Part shown: positions 33,801-44,995 of the stretch, in pieces | Layout: the number at the start of each line of letters is the position of its first letter | Position numbering within the stretch: the first letter of the stretch is position 1 | Source of the DNA: Hyalella azteca | Lineage: Eukaryota; Arthropoda; Malacostraca; Amphipoda; Hyalellidae | Direction: 5' to 3' | NCBI RefSeq assembly: GCF_000764305.2 | Contig: NW_025946654.1 | Span: forward strand, 866,390-930,389 | Length of the DNA: 64,000 nucleotides | The notes under the pieces: generated by a model | What the model was told of the DNA's origin: nothing | What the model saw: only the letters and a program-made list of their open reading frames with translations | Databases searched by the model: none | Translations under genes and position numbers: made by a program

Positions 33801-36800
33801 ATTAACCCGAAACGTAAACTATGGTGTGCCTTGGAGAAATTCCTACGAGACCGTAGCTCGAGATTGCTTTAGCTTAACTAAACTTATTGTCCAAAATAGA
33901 CCGCAAATTTCACCTAAGAGACAAAAAATTTTGCTAGCTCTTGCTTGCCTTATCTTCAGTGTCCGGATATTGGATAGACACTCGTGTCGTGACTCTTGAA
34001 TACTCGCAGTACTTGTCAGGTGCCGTTTTCGTAGCATCCACTTATATAATTACTAAATGTTATACTAAAATATGTTCCAGAATCAACATTTCTCTAAAGC
34101 AACTATAACACTCGAATGAGACCAGGTAAATTCCCTATTAATATTAGAAAATTAATGATGCACTCCATGGTTTGATGGGATTACATTGCGACACGAGTGG
34201 GATAAGAGTATCGTTCGCAAGGTCCGCCTTATACCTGACTGACTCATTTTACCGAGTCGGAGCTTTACCGTAATATTACCTATTAATCATAAAATCATTG
34301 GACGTCCAATTACGTGATCAAATCAAACGGGCAGTATTGCCTAAATCAATTTATGGCTCTTAATTGCCTGATATCCTTACAAAATACCACAATAACTTAT
34401 GGCCTGACAGAAACGACATTGAATGGTTTCTGAAATTTATCCACTTGGTTAAATAAGGATAAGGTTCCAGGTTAATGAAATTTTAAATATACTCATTTAT
34501 GTATGATGTTTATAGTCTCTGGAACGTATAGATAGATAGATTAGATAGTGAAGTTCTATGAAATGAATTCACTTACGTTGGACGGTGAAGTTCTTTGAAA
34601 TGTATCTACTTACGCTACATGATGAAAATCTTTTACATTTATTTCTCCTCAGTACCTCTTTCCATTTCACTGAATACGCAATCGTGATATACAAATCGTG
34701 AATACGATTTGTATATTAAATTTGCACGAAAGTGCAAAGACAAAAATTAAAATTTGTTCAGCTAGTCAATGAGTTCATTAAAAGCTCACTGAATGACGTA
34801 GGAATAACCTGACGTTAAAGTGAACTCTTTGCATTGGCCACGTTCAAGGTGCCAGCGCACCGACCTCGATTGTTTGCATGGTCGGGTATTCGATTGATCG
34901 ATTCGTGTGGATGTAGACTGAACATAAAGTTCCTGCTGATTTTTGAAGGAAGAGGAATTGAAGACTAATATTCTTCAATATAAATTTATAATAAGAAAAT
35001 TATGAGAGCTGGAGCTAAAAATTGATGTAAAACAATTGCGAAATGAGAAATGAAAGGAAAACTTTTCCGGTATTAACAAATTTGAATTATTAGTTCACTC
35101 TAAAGCGATAAATACAAAAATCATACAAATATACATCTGTACGTCGCAAATTTAGGCAGAAATTCTGTTCGTAGCTTGTATTAAAAGGTCTACCATCTTA
35201 ATATCAGCTGCACTCACGTGGGACTGATGCCACCTGGCGGCAGAGGGAATTCGTACAGGATGTAGTTCGTCTTGTACGAGTTGAGTCTGAACACGTTTGT
35301 CAACATGCCCTTCACGGCGCCAGGCACCGAAGCGTCCACCACCAGACGGCACTGCGGTAGCAATGGGGAAGCAACTGGTGAGACGTCTCGGACAAAAACG
35401 CGGCCTCTCTCACGGCCGGTCTCGCGGCCGTGATTCCAAATTCAGTGAGCGTGGAATATCTCGCAAAATACTGAACGTAGCTTGATGAAACTTGGTACAC
35501 ATAATCATTAGAGCCTAACGGTGATGTTTAGCTCGTGACAATTTAAGGCGAATTTTGAAAAATTGTCACGAGCTAAACATCACCGTTAGGCTCTAATGAT
35601 TATGTGTACCAAGTTTCATCGAGCTACGTTCAGTATTTTGCGAGATATTCCACGCTCACTGAATTTGGAATCACGGCCGCGAGACCGGCCGTGAGAGAGG
35701 CCGCGTTTTTGTCCGAGACGTCTGGTGAGCGACATTATGATTCGTGTCTGCAAATGTTCGTAATTAATGGAAATGATTCGTGCCAATTCAGCATTATTTG
35801 TTTGAGCCTGATAAGCAGAATATTCAAAGAAAATGAAAAATATTCGAAGAATAGAAAAATGGACAAAACAGATCTACAGAAACCTCAATTTCCACCATAA
35901 CATTCCCGTCATAAGATTTTTTCATAAGATGTTTTTAAGTCATTTTGTTTTCATTAAAATAAAAAAACGCAACTTTTTGGCAACTGAACAGCCCACGAAT
36001 CTTTCAATTTCTGAACAGATTTGCCTGAAATTCATAGCATGGAAATAAATAGCAAATTTTGAAACCAATGTGCAGGGATTTATTCGATGTCCTCGTTCTG
36101 AGTTCAGAACGCAATTCATGAATACTTGAATTGAAAGTAGCGGATCGTGAAATGCTCATCCTACGAGCTCGTTTAACATTGAAGTAGTTTCGATTTATCG
36201 TTATTTCATGCTGTAGTACATTCCGAATATTATGTTTCATGTAATTTATTACTTAAACTTTGCCCATTTAAATGCTCTTAGAATCACAAATTTGTTAAAT
36301 ATTTCTAATTGAATTCTGAATGTGCAGGATTTCATCATGGCAAGAGGGTAGCTGGATAGTAAAGAATTAAATCAAGATCGTCTTTTTGATCCTTAATGTC
36401 TTCTCGCCGTGATTAGGCAGCTACGGTACGCCACAAAAGTCAGTTAGGTACGTCAATCTTCAGTTATGGAAAGATCGGGTTCCAAAGGCCGGATCCCTTG
36501 TGAATCAAGTCACGAAAAATTCAAGAATCGGTAACAGGCCATGGCCCTATTTCTTCAGTGCCGACACTTCTATTCTAATACGCCGCGCTAGGAGATATTA
36601 CGTACATATTTTCAGGCCTCTTCTGTTATGATTAAAACTAAACTTTAAAAATTATGGTTTTGGTATGATATGTTAGATCCTCATTATGTAATAACATATA
36701 GCCTAACCTAATCTGACCTAATTTTTTAAATTTCGTTCTCACAAAGTAATAATCGGTAAAAAATTAATAAAACCTATAGCGGCGAATTGCCGATTTCATG

Positions 36801-37939
36801 AATTTCAATAAATTCGAAACTCATGTTGTGAATTTCAGACAAATCCGTTCTGAATTGACGGAGTCGGGAGCTGTTCAGTTGCCAAAAAGTTGCGTATTTT
36901 GGTTTAATTTAAAATGAAATGACGCAATAATCTGTAATAATTACTTTCGTGGCGTATTGCTTATAATTATTTATACCTTAAATTTCAGGCAGATCTGTTC
37001 AGAATATAGGTAGGTAGTTGTGAGCTGCATGGTTGAGCACAAATTCTGTTTTGTGTTTCAGTCCTCTGACGAGTTCACGGGTAAGTTCGGAGAAGTATCG
37101 ATCCAGAAGCGGCAGAAGAGTTTGACCGTTAGTTGATTTAGAAAATCACGCCTTCTATCGCCGAAATCACCAATACCTCCAGTAGAACAGTGAATGGCTG
37201 TATAGCCATTGGGATTTATCTACTTTTAAACCAGAATTACACAGGCAAAGTCAATGCAAACTTGACATATCGTATTCAATGAGAAAAAGAAGTTTCAGTT
37301 GACATACATACATATATATATATAGCGGTTTCAGCGCTTATCAGGCCGTAGGCCTGTCGCCGATTCATAACATAGCAGAACATTCACAGCTTATTACGGT
37401 CTCGAACTCGCAACTCACTGCTCCAATTCTGTTCGGGTTAACCGCCCGGCCTCCTTGCCGAGTCTTACCAGAAACTGGTGCACAGAGCTGGGATCGAACC
37501 CGCACCTCTCTGCGTCAATCATGTTACTCTGAACTTTAACCACTGGGCCACCCTGCCCTGTTGATCTAGCTGAAAGAAGTGCTCATAGAAGTTGTGTGAT
37601 TGAAACGTACGATCTCGATACGTAATCCACATCTGAGCCTAATTGATTTCCTTGATTATCAAGAAAGTGGTTTCTAAAGGGTTTCACAGAACATTAAACG
37701 ATAAACTAAATAATTATTTTGACCAAGCAGCGTACGTTGATTAACTAATGCTGTCAACATCAAGAAATATCGTATTATCTCACTGCATCAGTGTTCCACT
37801 GGAATCCTCCACAGGCATCGTGTTGACTGCAACGAGCCGCGCACGCCACCTGCGACGCCACACCCGCCTCTTGCACACTCCAGACTTCGAGAAGTGCTTT
37901 GACCACCAGACCGAAGACCACAAGTCCACCGCCGGACAT
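30896..37939 (-). CDS. Secreted PAN-like / C-type lectin-like protein, partly resolved
   Basis: Three minus-strand exons are supported. Exon 37784-37939 starts with ATG, has a hydrophobic signal-peptide-like start (LVVFGLVVKALL), then VACAARCSQHDACGGFQWNT, and a GTGAGA donor in phase 0. Exon 35218-35351 begins in phase with CRLVVDASVPG and ends at an AC/GTGAGT donor in phase 2. Together they resemble a PAN/apple-type cysteine module (Cys 33, 37, 43, 53). The last exon, 30896-31156, encodes the second half of a C-type lectin fold (GWLPGEPEGGDQQCMAIGG, CLCSYKDTNAGVICV) and ends at TAA. Phases 2 and 0 do not match, so at least one exon (the first half of the lectin domain) lies unseen between 31157 and 35217. 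The EPN and WND calcium motifs appear as EPE and YLD, so sugar binding of the classical type is doubtful. Confidence 0.62.
31243..31442. repeat. 77-bp tandem repeat in lectin intron
   Basis: About 2.6 copies at a 77-bp spacing (31243, 31320, 31397), each beginning ACTAAATCAACAAGGAAATT. It lies immediately upstream of the last lectin exon. Confidence 0.85.
32735..32778. repeat. Short TTAGG-type repeat patch
   Basis: GGTTAGGTTAGG and GGTTAGGTTAAGTTAGG stretches resemble the arthropod telomere motif, but the patch is about 40 bp and imperfect, so it is an interstitial run. Confidence 0.6.
32846..32922. repeat. Short tandem repeat of GAGAGCCGGGGCATGGCG
   Basis: Three imperfect copies of an AGCCGGGGCATGGCG core. 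Confidence 0.7.
33511..35217. other. Lectin intron, nothing recognised
   Basis: I searched the minus strand for the first half of a C-type lectin domain and found none with acceptable splice phases. Confidence 0.35.
35381..35723. mobile_element. Near-perfect foldback element (2 x 164 bp, 15-bp spacer)
   Basis: The left arm 35381-35544 and right arm 35560-35723 are exact reverse complements except for one base (GCTTGATG versus GCTCGATG). The ends are AGACGTCTCGGAC, and the element is flanked by GGTG on both sides (35377-35380 and 35724-35727), a possible 4-bp target duplication. It lies 29 bases upstream of the acceptor of lectin exon 35218-35351, in the intron. Older degraded relatives lie at 17134-18010 and near 19385. 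Confidence 0.9.
35728..37320. other. Lectin intron, nothing recognised
   Basis: AT-rich intron between lectin exons 1 and 2 on the minus strand, with no recognised element. Confidence 0.35.
37321..37562 (-). mobile_element. tRNA-derived SINE, second copy
   Basis: Minus-strand reading: box-A-like TGGCCCAGTGGTTAA, a perfect box B GGTTCGATCCC, then the same body and 3' end as the 19.0-kb copy, with a short (TATA)n tail at 37313-37324. The better box B makes this copy the clearer evidence for tRNA ancestry. Confidence 0.82.
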
Positions 37940-38557
37940 CCTGATCTCTTCCGTGTAATGGGAAATCCTTTAAGTTCGTCTCACGGAGTATCTGGATCGT
38001 ATGGTGAAAGCACGATTATGTTTTGGTTCATGTTTACTGGTAAACCATCAATTGCTTGTTGAAAGTATCAAGTTTAAACCTAAATAATATGAAACTAATT
38101 CCACTTCATTGGAAGCCTTTACTCATTTTAGCAAGGAAAATATTCCCGATGCAAGGTACCTGTTTACGTAAAAACCAGTAAAACAAAAAGTTTTATCCAG
38201 TTAACCAGTTTACGCCAGTAAAACTACAAATAACGCCGGTTTTATAGTTTATCTCAGAATAAATGCAATGATTACATAGTTATTGGGACATATATTGTAT
38301 AAGTATATAGTTATTGACACCAATATATTGTGTACCGTAAGTATATAGTTATTGAGACTTGACGACCCTAGTCATATTTCTAGGGCCGTCAGTTAGTGAA
38401 ATGGCATGACTGCCTAAATATGCTTTAACAATCAACATTTGAAATAAACGGATAGCAAACAAGTAATAATGTCACTAGATTGCTTGAATCGCAGATCCAC
38501 TAGAAATTTAAAAACGAAGAAAACTCCACAAATTTTCAGCTTATCTCTATTGAAAAC

Positions 38558-38583
38558 GTTTCAGAGTCCAGCTCCATCGTCAG
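38558..38583 (-). ncRNA. Hammerhead-ribozyme-like motif in PLE (copy 1)
   Basis: The minus strand reads CTGACGA, T, GGAG, loop CTGGA, CTCT, GAAACG. CUGANGA and GAAA are the invariant hammerhead core blocks, and the GGAG/CUCU arm can pair as stem II apart from one G-U. Position 10.1 is an unpaired U instead of the usual G-C, so activity is uncertain. Hammerheads are established components of PLE terminal repeats. Confidence 0.5.
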
Positions 38584-38781
38584 TTTGATAAATCTAGAAC
38601 ACAAATACAAAAATAAATTGATAAAGTTTGGATTCAAAAGAAAAAAAATGCAGAAGTTGAAAACCTAAATTTACAGGAAAAGGACAGCATAATAAACCTA
38701 ATACCTATCTATTCACAATTTCTAGTGGATAAGAACTAAAGGCTGCATTTAAACTAGGCTTCTCTTTAAATAATATACGTT

Positions 38782-39290
38782 TAAAAATTACTTTTTAAAG
38801 ACAACACTTCCAGAGAATCCAGTATCTCCAATCTTGCAGATGTACCATGAATTTCTCATCTAATTTTCGAAAATTGAAAAAATTTACTTTTCAATTTTTT
38901 AATATATATAAATTTTTTAATAGATACACTTTTTCAAAATTATTTATTCTGTTAAATGATTCATGCATTGCCTCTGATTTCACACAAGTGTGCAAAATTT
39001 CAGATCAATTAGACACGTAAAAGTGTGTCAAATATCAGTTATAAGATTTGTAGCTGACAAAATTATTTTTTCAAATTTTTTAATTTTGAAAAAAATTTTT
39101 TTAATTTTTAAAATCATTTATTTTGACATTTGATTAATGCATTGTCTCCAAATTTACACAAGTGTGCAAAATATCAGATCGATAGGATAAGTAGAAGTGT
39201 ATTAAATTTCGATTACAAGATTTGTAGCAGACAGACAGACAGACAGACAAACAGACAAACAAGAAGTGAAGTTAAAGAGAAGTGTTGTAA
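38782..39290. repeat. Repeat alpha, multi-copy block inserted in a PLE
   Basis: Two to three diverged copies of the element seen at 3837-4146 (AATATACGTTTAAAAATTAC start; CATTGCCTCTGATTTCACAC and GATTTGTAGC internal landmarks), with a GACAGACAGACAGACA microsatellite near its end. Confidence 0.65.
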
Positions 39291-39306
39291 AATATACAAG
39301 GATTCC

Positions 39307-39347
39307 AAAATTTTAAAGTCAGTGTCCGACACTGACTTTAAAATTTT
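39307..39347. repeat. Perfect 20-bp palindrome with 1-nt spacer
   Basis: AAAATTTTAAAGTCAGTGTC at 39307-39326 is followed after a single C by its exact reverse complement at 39328-39347. It sits at the breakpoint where the PLE fragment ends, suggesting a foldback rearrangement. Confidence 0.85.
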
Positions 39348-39609
39348 AACTTCTATTTAAACTAAATGACTGTAGGCAATTAATAAACGTGCTTAAATCT
39401 CTGCGCATTACTATCGAAAATAGTTGAGTTCGTGATGAATTATAAGTGCAAGCAATCGAAAATCAGATCTCCGATCGCGTCATATATTTAATAGAATGCG
39501 AGCTCCTGCTGAGTGTAAATCCCGATAAATGTGACCTGCCCCTTGCAAGCACGAAGGTGATACTGATACATTTGATAACGTCTGCACGTAAATCGTGGTT
39601 ATTAGTATT

Positions 39610-40195
39610 ACAACATTTCTTTTTAACTTCACTTCTTGTTGTTTGTTTGTCTGCTACGAATCTTATAGTCGATATTTAACACACTTCTAATTGTCCAATC
39701 GATCAGAAATTTTTCACACTTGCAATTGACACAATAATTAAAAAATTTTTTTAAATATTAAAAAAAAGGAAATTGTTTTAATATTCACAAATAAACTTAG
39801 AAATTAATTGTACATGTGTAACATCGGAGACAATGGCCTCTTTGGGAGTGTTGTCTTTAAAAAGTAATTTTTAAATGCATATTATTTACGGCACTTTTCT
39901 TCACTTCTTGATTTTGTCTGCTACAAATCTTATAAGCAATAATACTCTTCTGCCTGTCCAATTGATCTGAAATTTTGCACACTTGAGTAAAGTCGGAGAC
40001 AATGCTTGAATCAATTGACAGAATGAATAATTTTAAAAATGAAAAAAAGTTTACACATTTAAAAAAATAATTCTTTTAAATATTCAACTATAAAACAATA
40101 AATTCATTATACATGCGTGAAATCGGAGACGCTGGCTTCTTATGATGTGCGGTCTTTAAAAAGTAATTTTTAAACGCAAATCATTATATATCAAA
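39610..40195. repeat. Repeat alpha, inverted copies
   Basis: Two copies in the opposite orientation to 38782-39290 (TTAACTTCACTTCTTG, CTGCTACGAATCTTATA, TTAAAAAGTAATTTTTAAA). With the left block they form a diverged inverted array about 1.4 kb wide. Confidence 0.6.
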
Positions 40196-40391
40196 TGTTC
40201 TTGTATACTTAGAAATTGTTCGCATTTTCCACAATCATTTATAAGCTGATCGGGATGTGTCAGTCGAATTGTATCGTTGGATTTTAAATGGTTAAATTGA
40301 GCATCTTTGTGCCAGAGTTACGTGGAAATGAGTTGATTTTTTAGCCATCGTCAACAAATAGCTCGGGTATCCCACTCACCTGACTCCTGCC

Positions 40392-40655
40392 GTGAGTACC
40401 AACCTCGACGACTGCTGCCTGACGTGTGCCTCGCCAGCTAGCTGCCACAATCCGGCCTCGACGACTGCTGCCTGACGTGTGCCTCGCCAGCTGTCACAAT
40501 CTGGCCTCGATGACTGCTGTCTGACGTGTGCCTCGCCAGCTGCCACAATCTGGCCTCGACGACTGCTGTCTGACGTGTGCCTCGCCAGCTGCCACAATCT
40601 GGCCTCGATGACTGCTGTCTGACGTGTGCCTCGCCAGCTGCCACAATCAGAGACC
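40392..40655. repeat. 49-bp minisatellite
   Basis: About 5.5 copies of a 49-bp unit (CCTCGACGACTGCTGTCTGA, then CGTGTGCCTCGCCAGCTGCC). The minus-strand open frames over it are repeat products. Confidence 0.9.
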
Positions 40656-40840
40656 GACGACTGCTTACCAACGTGTGCCGTGAAAGTTGCTGCGCCAGTA
40701 ATTGATTGAATTATATTGTTTTGAGAGAGATAAAAATAATTTTCCAGCGTTAACGTTTTAATGCAAGCGTAAATCCTCAGTACGTTGCATACCAGTAAAG
40801 ATCCTGTAAGCCAGTCTGCCACAAAAACAGGTTCTGGCAT

Positions 40841-41861
40841 TAATATGTACTAGCAAATGTCGTGAGAGCCGACCTGCAACGTGTACCAAAAAATTGTGCA
40901 CAGCTTCAACCTTCGGGTAATATTCACATCACAATTAGTTCGCAGCTGAGCTGAAGCAATTTTCTTGATTGAATCGATAACTAATTTGTAGCTTAAACTT
41001 AGGAAAATTTACACACTACAATTTGTTCAAGTAACGTACGTTAGAAGCTGATCGTCTAAGATTTTTTAATCAGTTTAATTTTATTGAACTCGAAACCTTC
41101 AAGCAATGTGTTAATTCCGTGAAAATTGAATGAAGCTTTCAAGGTGCGTTAGTTTTTGTGTATGATTTGCCCCAGTCAGATCTACGAAATAAAAGTTAGT
41201 TTGACGATACTAACGGTCAGTTCGATGTTTATAAATGTCTGTTCTAAGTGAAGAATGCCAGTTTTAAGTAAAGGCAATAAGTTCTAGGCAAGATCAGCCA
41301 ATACAGGTAGGAACAGTAAGTTATAGGTAAGAAGAACAGGCAGTTATGTGCCAAGAGCTGTCAATTCTAAGGTAAGAATAGTCGGTTCTAGGGAAAGAAG
41401 TAAGTTATAAGTAACAACATTCAGTTATAGGGTTAGGATAGCCACTTCAAGGTAAAAACGTTATTTATGAGTTAAGGAGTCAGTTCTGGAGAGAGATTGC
41501 CGTCGGTACTAGGTTTCAAGACAAAAGGTAAAGAAAAGTTAGTTTTACTTTTTATTCAGAGTTGCGTGACTGATATTCATTTCTAATTCCGCGTGAGAGT
41601 TGATTTGAGTTTTTAAAAAAGTGTTCTCACGAAAGAACAGTAAGCTCCGTACCTGCAACTCTCAGGCTTCGTGTAGAGTTAGAGCAAATAACTGAAAGAT
41701 TTAGAGTTTTTGAGCAGAAGTTTAGTAGTAAAACAATTGAGAACAGCTTTTAAACTCTGAACTTTCTTAGGATATACGTTGCTAGGAATAAACTGAGAAC
41801 AGCCTTTGTTCTGAATTCCTTTTACAGAGTAATTTCTGTCACATATATGCTCTGAATTTCA
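40841..41861. other. Low-order degenerate repeats, no gene
   Basis: 41250-41520 contains loosely repeated AGTTCTAGGTAAGAA-type phrases. The rest shows nothing recognised. Confidence 0.4.
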
Positions 41862-42225
41862 TGAGCTGAGCAGAGTCGCGACTCAGAACTTAATGATCAG
41901 AGTCGTGACTCAGAACTTCAAGAGCAGAGTCGCGGCTCAGAACTTCATGATCAGAGTCGTGACTCAGAACTTCATGATCAGAGTTATGGCTCAGAACTTC
42001 ATGATCAGAGTCGCGACTCAGAACTTCGTGAGCAGAGTCGCGCCTTAGAACTTCATGATCAGAATCGCGGCTCAGAACTTCATGATCAGAGTCGTGACTC
42101 AGAACTTCGTGAGCAGAGTCGCGCCTTAGAACTTCATGAGCAGAGTCGCGGCTCAGAACTTCATGATCAGAGTCGTGACTCAGAACTTCATGATCAGAGT
42201 TATGGCTCAGAACTTCGTGAGCAAA
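41862..42225. repeat. 27-bp minisatellite
   Basis: About 13 copies of CAGAGTCGCGACTCAGAACT plus TCATGAT, with CGCG/CGTG/TATG variants. The internal GAGTCGCGACTC of the unit is itself palindromic. Confidence 0.92.
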
Positions 42226-42284
42226 TCAAAAATTTATAAGCAAAGTATACAGCCAAAGAATTTACCATTTCTTAAGAATGAAAA

Positions 42285-42315
42285 CGTTCGCAACGGATTC
42301 CAGCTCCATCGTCAG
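42285..42315 (-). ncRNA. Decayed hammerhead-like motif in PLE (copy 2)
   Basis: The minus strand retains CTGACGATGGAGCTGGA, but the distal part reads ATCCGTTGCGAACG, so GAAA and stem II are lost. It is evolutionary evidence only. Confidence 0.4.
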
Positions 42316-43020
42316 TTCATAACCTATAAGACAAGCTGAACCAACTTTAAAACTAAAATTCACATTGAAGATAAAACATAAATTGACAAAAGATAAAAAT
42401 CATAGCACGTGAGGTGAAAGGCCTATATATTTACGATTTCAAGGGGATAGGAGCTAAAGGCTGCATTTAAACAAAGTTTCTGCTTAAAAATATACAGGGA
42501 TTCTAAAATTCGTAGGCCAGCAACACCGGTCGTGTAAGCTAGAACTCCAAATCACTATCGGACACCGGAACATTGCACTGCTCGGCAAGGACACGCACAG
42601 CTGGATGAGGAGGATGCGCAAGTAATGTTCTCGTTCTAAAACTTCCGCCCTTGTGCTCCGCCAGCCAGTTGTGCACTGCGACAGTAGTGCGCACCCTGCA
42701 CAACTGAATCTATATACCAGGGACGAACGCATAAAAATGGGGAGAGTATCTTTATACTTGAAGAACGAGCTGATTTTAAAGTTATTAACCAACACCACAC
42801 CCAGATTAACATTCGGAAAAAATTTATTGCACAAAACTTTGAATTCCATAGCACAGTCTCAGATGCATTACGGAAGTTGGGAAAAGAACAATAAATCAGG
42901 TTCCTACAGTTACAATCGGGAACAACTTCATTATATTGCCTGGATATGAATTTCTTAATTTGAGTATAAACCAATTGCGACGGAAACCCAACTAAAAGAT
43001 TCTACGAAAAAATTCAAATT
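42285..43020 (-). mobile_element. Penelope-like element fragment (RT end, GIY-YIG region, 3' end)
   Basis: From high to low coordinates the minus strand encodes the thumb end of a PLE reverse transcriptase (GFPSQLVYTQIKKF, SRQYNEVVPDCNCRNLIYCS), then the linker to the GIY-YIG-like domain (LVNNFKISSFFKYKDTLPIF, SSLVYRFSCAGC), with frameshifts. A 3' non-coding region and a decayed hammerhead-like motif (42285-42315) follow. PLE RTs are telomerase-like, and the GIY-YIG domain supplies target nicking. This copy is 5'-truncated and inactive. Confidence 0.75.
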
Positions 43021-43040
43021 CAGTGATCATATTTAACCGA

Positions 43041-44019
43041 TTAAGGTTTAATTAACTCGCCATTTGATTTAGCTATGTCATGTTTGTTTTTAGCATGCTG
43101 ACAGTTATGTTTCTACAAGAGAAGTTTGAATCTCTTTGATTGAATTATTCAAGTGGTTCAAGTGGTCAGTGCCAGCACGCAAATTATGTGTAGCACATTA
43201 TAAATCAATAAGTATTAGTTTGATAGAAACAGTCTGGCTATCTAGTTTGTTTAGAATATCAGTGAAATGATTATTCAGTAGAGTTGAGAGATATTAGAAT
43301 TTTTCAAATTGCTTGTCTTGCTACTTTTTATTTATAATGTATGGCAACCTTCTGTGTTTGCGCAGGTATCGACCAAATAACAGAATATTTTTCAGTAGTT
43401 AAGCGCAATTTTCGGAGCCATCAGAGCAACGTGAGTAATCAATGTCTAGCCAGAGTGTAATTTCACGTCTAATTGCAGCGACGCGACCGCAGGCCAGTAT
43501 AGCACCTGAGATTATTATTTGGTAGCCTATTTTAAGAAAACTAATTTGCTTCTAGAATACATGATTCGAATTAGCCTAAACTGCTAGTTATCACTGTGTT
43601 TACCACTTTTTGTGCCATACATTACACCTTATTCCGCTGATATGAGCATTGGGAATATTTCAGCTCACGTTTATTGTTATGAAGACTTCTCTTACACGTC
43701 TTCGTGTCTAGTTTTTCAAGCGACGAGAATTTTTGAACCAAGCTGTGGAATGCTCACTTTTCTTAGATTTGAGTGGTGGTGAAATCTTCAATTTCTTTTA
43801 CAATTGATTCTTGTTTGAAGCAGTAGTGAACCATGTCCTTTGAACTTTTTAGAATAATAAATTTAATATCAGATTTCATTTCCATTCGGACTATTTCCAA
43901 TTAAATTCTGAATGTGCAGGATTTACGGTGGTTTTAAGAATTAAATATTCACTGAAGTATCAAGCTTTCTTTGGACCTTACGACTTAACGCTACCGTTAG
44001 GCGTTTATATTGACTCCAG
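43041..44019. other. Intergenic, nothing recognised
   Basis: No supported gene or element ends. Confidence 0.3.
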
Positions 44020-44440
44020 ATCCTGGTGACCCAAGATAGGCGCGACAGAGAATTTCAGCTCCTTGTCGACACAAACTCCCAAATCTTTCTCCAAGCTAGT
44101 TTTTTCAATCATTACTCTCTCGTTGCCACCATGTCTCCTCATACTGTAATCTTGCTGTTCATTGTCTTTTTCCGAGGTGAAGCACTAATCACTTCTCTGC
44201 GTTAAACCGCAGCTGCCACGTATCAGCCCAGGTAACTAAACTGTAAAGATCATCTTGTAATTGCGCTTTATTTGACGCATCCTTCACTGTATTATAAACT
44301 TTTGTGTCGTTGGAATCCATGGAGCACACGCTGGACACTACTTCTGGCAGATCATTTATAAAAGCAACAAGCAAAACAGGCCTAAGAACGTTACCTTGTG
44401 GCACGCAACTGCGCACTGATGCCCACTCTGACATGGTTCC
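44020..44440 (-). pseudogene. CR1-like LINE reverse transcriptase fragment
   Basis: The minus strand gives VPQGNVLRPVLLVAFINDLP (RT motif for VPQGSVLGP...FINDLP), SNDTKVYNTV (decayed catalytic ADD box), then TWADTWQLRFNAEK and the QQDYSMRRHG block after a frameshift. It is related to the 28-kb LINE. The catalytic aspartate pair is damaged. Confidence 0.78.
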
Positions 44441-44469
44441 GTTAATACTGACACGTTGTCGTCTACTTA

Positions 44470-44590
44470 CTAACGCTTATTCGAGTACAAATGTACAACT
44501 GCTGACACTTATTCGAGTACAAATGTACAACTGCTGATACTTATTCGAGTACAAATGTCAAATGTACGTACACCTGATGACACATGTTCG
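44470..44590. repeat. 32-bp tandem repeat
   Basis: Three to four copies at a 32-bp spacing (44477, 44509, 44541) of TTATTCGAGTACAAATGTAC plus AACTGCTGACAC, decaying to the right. Confidence 0.85.
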
Positions 44591-44995
44591 ATTACAACTG
44601 TACACCTGACGACACAAGTTCGATTCAAAATGTACCCCTGCTGACATTTATCCAAGGCCAAACTATTCCGTCGCGCTAAAAAAGTTTGCAATCTGACACT
44701 CATTTTGCACAGTTACTGCGGCTCAGGACATTTTGGCCCTGAGCTTCTGCGAACCCGCAAAGTCTGTGGGCAATTTGTCACGGAATTGGTATGATTTCGT
44801 CTCATTATTATCATAGCGTTACAGCGTGACCTGGGACTGCTACGTCCGAAACACGCACCGAGGCGCCTAGGCTACGAAGTGCATTATTATCCAGGAAAAC
44901 TTTCGAGCTGCTGAGTGGTGTTAGCTAGAAAAACTTTCAGTAGTCGAGATTCAGAGCCTGCAATTTCGTTGATTGTCCAACAAGTTTGTGATAAT

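Larger units (their letters stand above)
38480..39306 (-). mobile_element. Penelope-like element 3' fragment interrupted by repeat alpha
   Basis: 38500-38780 matches the 3' untranslated end of the PLE copies at 42.3 and 47 kb (AAAGGCTGCATTTAAAC phrase; hammerhead-like motif at 38558-38583). The PLE sequence breaks at about 38780, where the AT-rich alpha repeat begins, and resumes at about 39291 (AATATACAAGGATTCCAAAATT). No coding part remains. Confidence 0.65.

Noticed and set aside
35604..35900. Plus-strand frame starting with the same 40 residues as a minus-strand frame at 35312-35500, suggesting duplicated genes
   Set aside because: The identity is simply the two arms of the foldback element read in opposite directions.
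40376..40840. 154-codon minus-strand frame
   Set aside because: Periodic translation of the 49-bp minisatellite.
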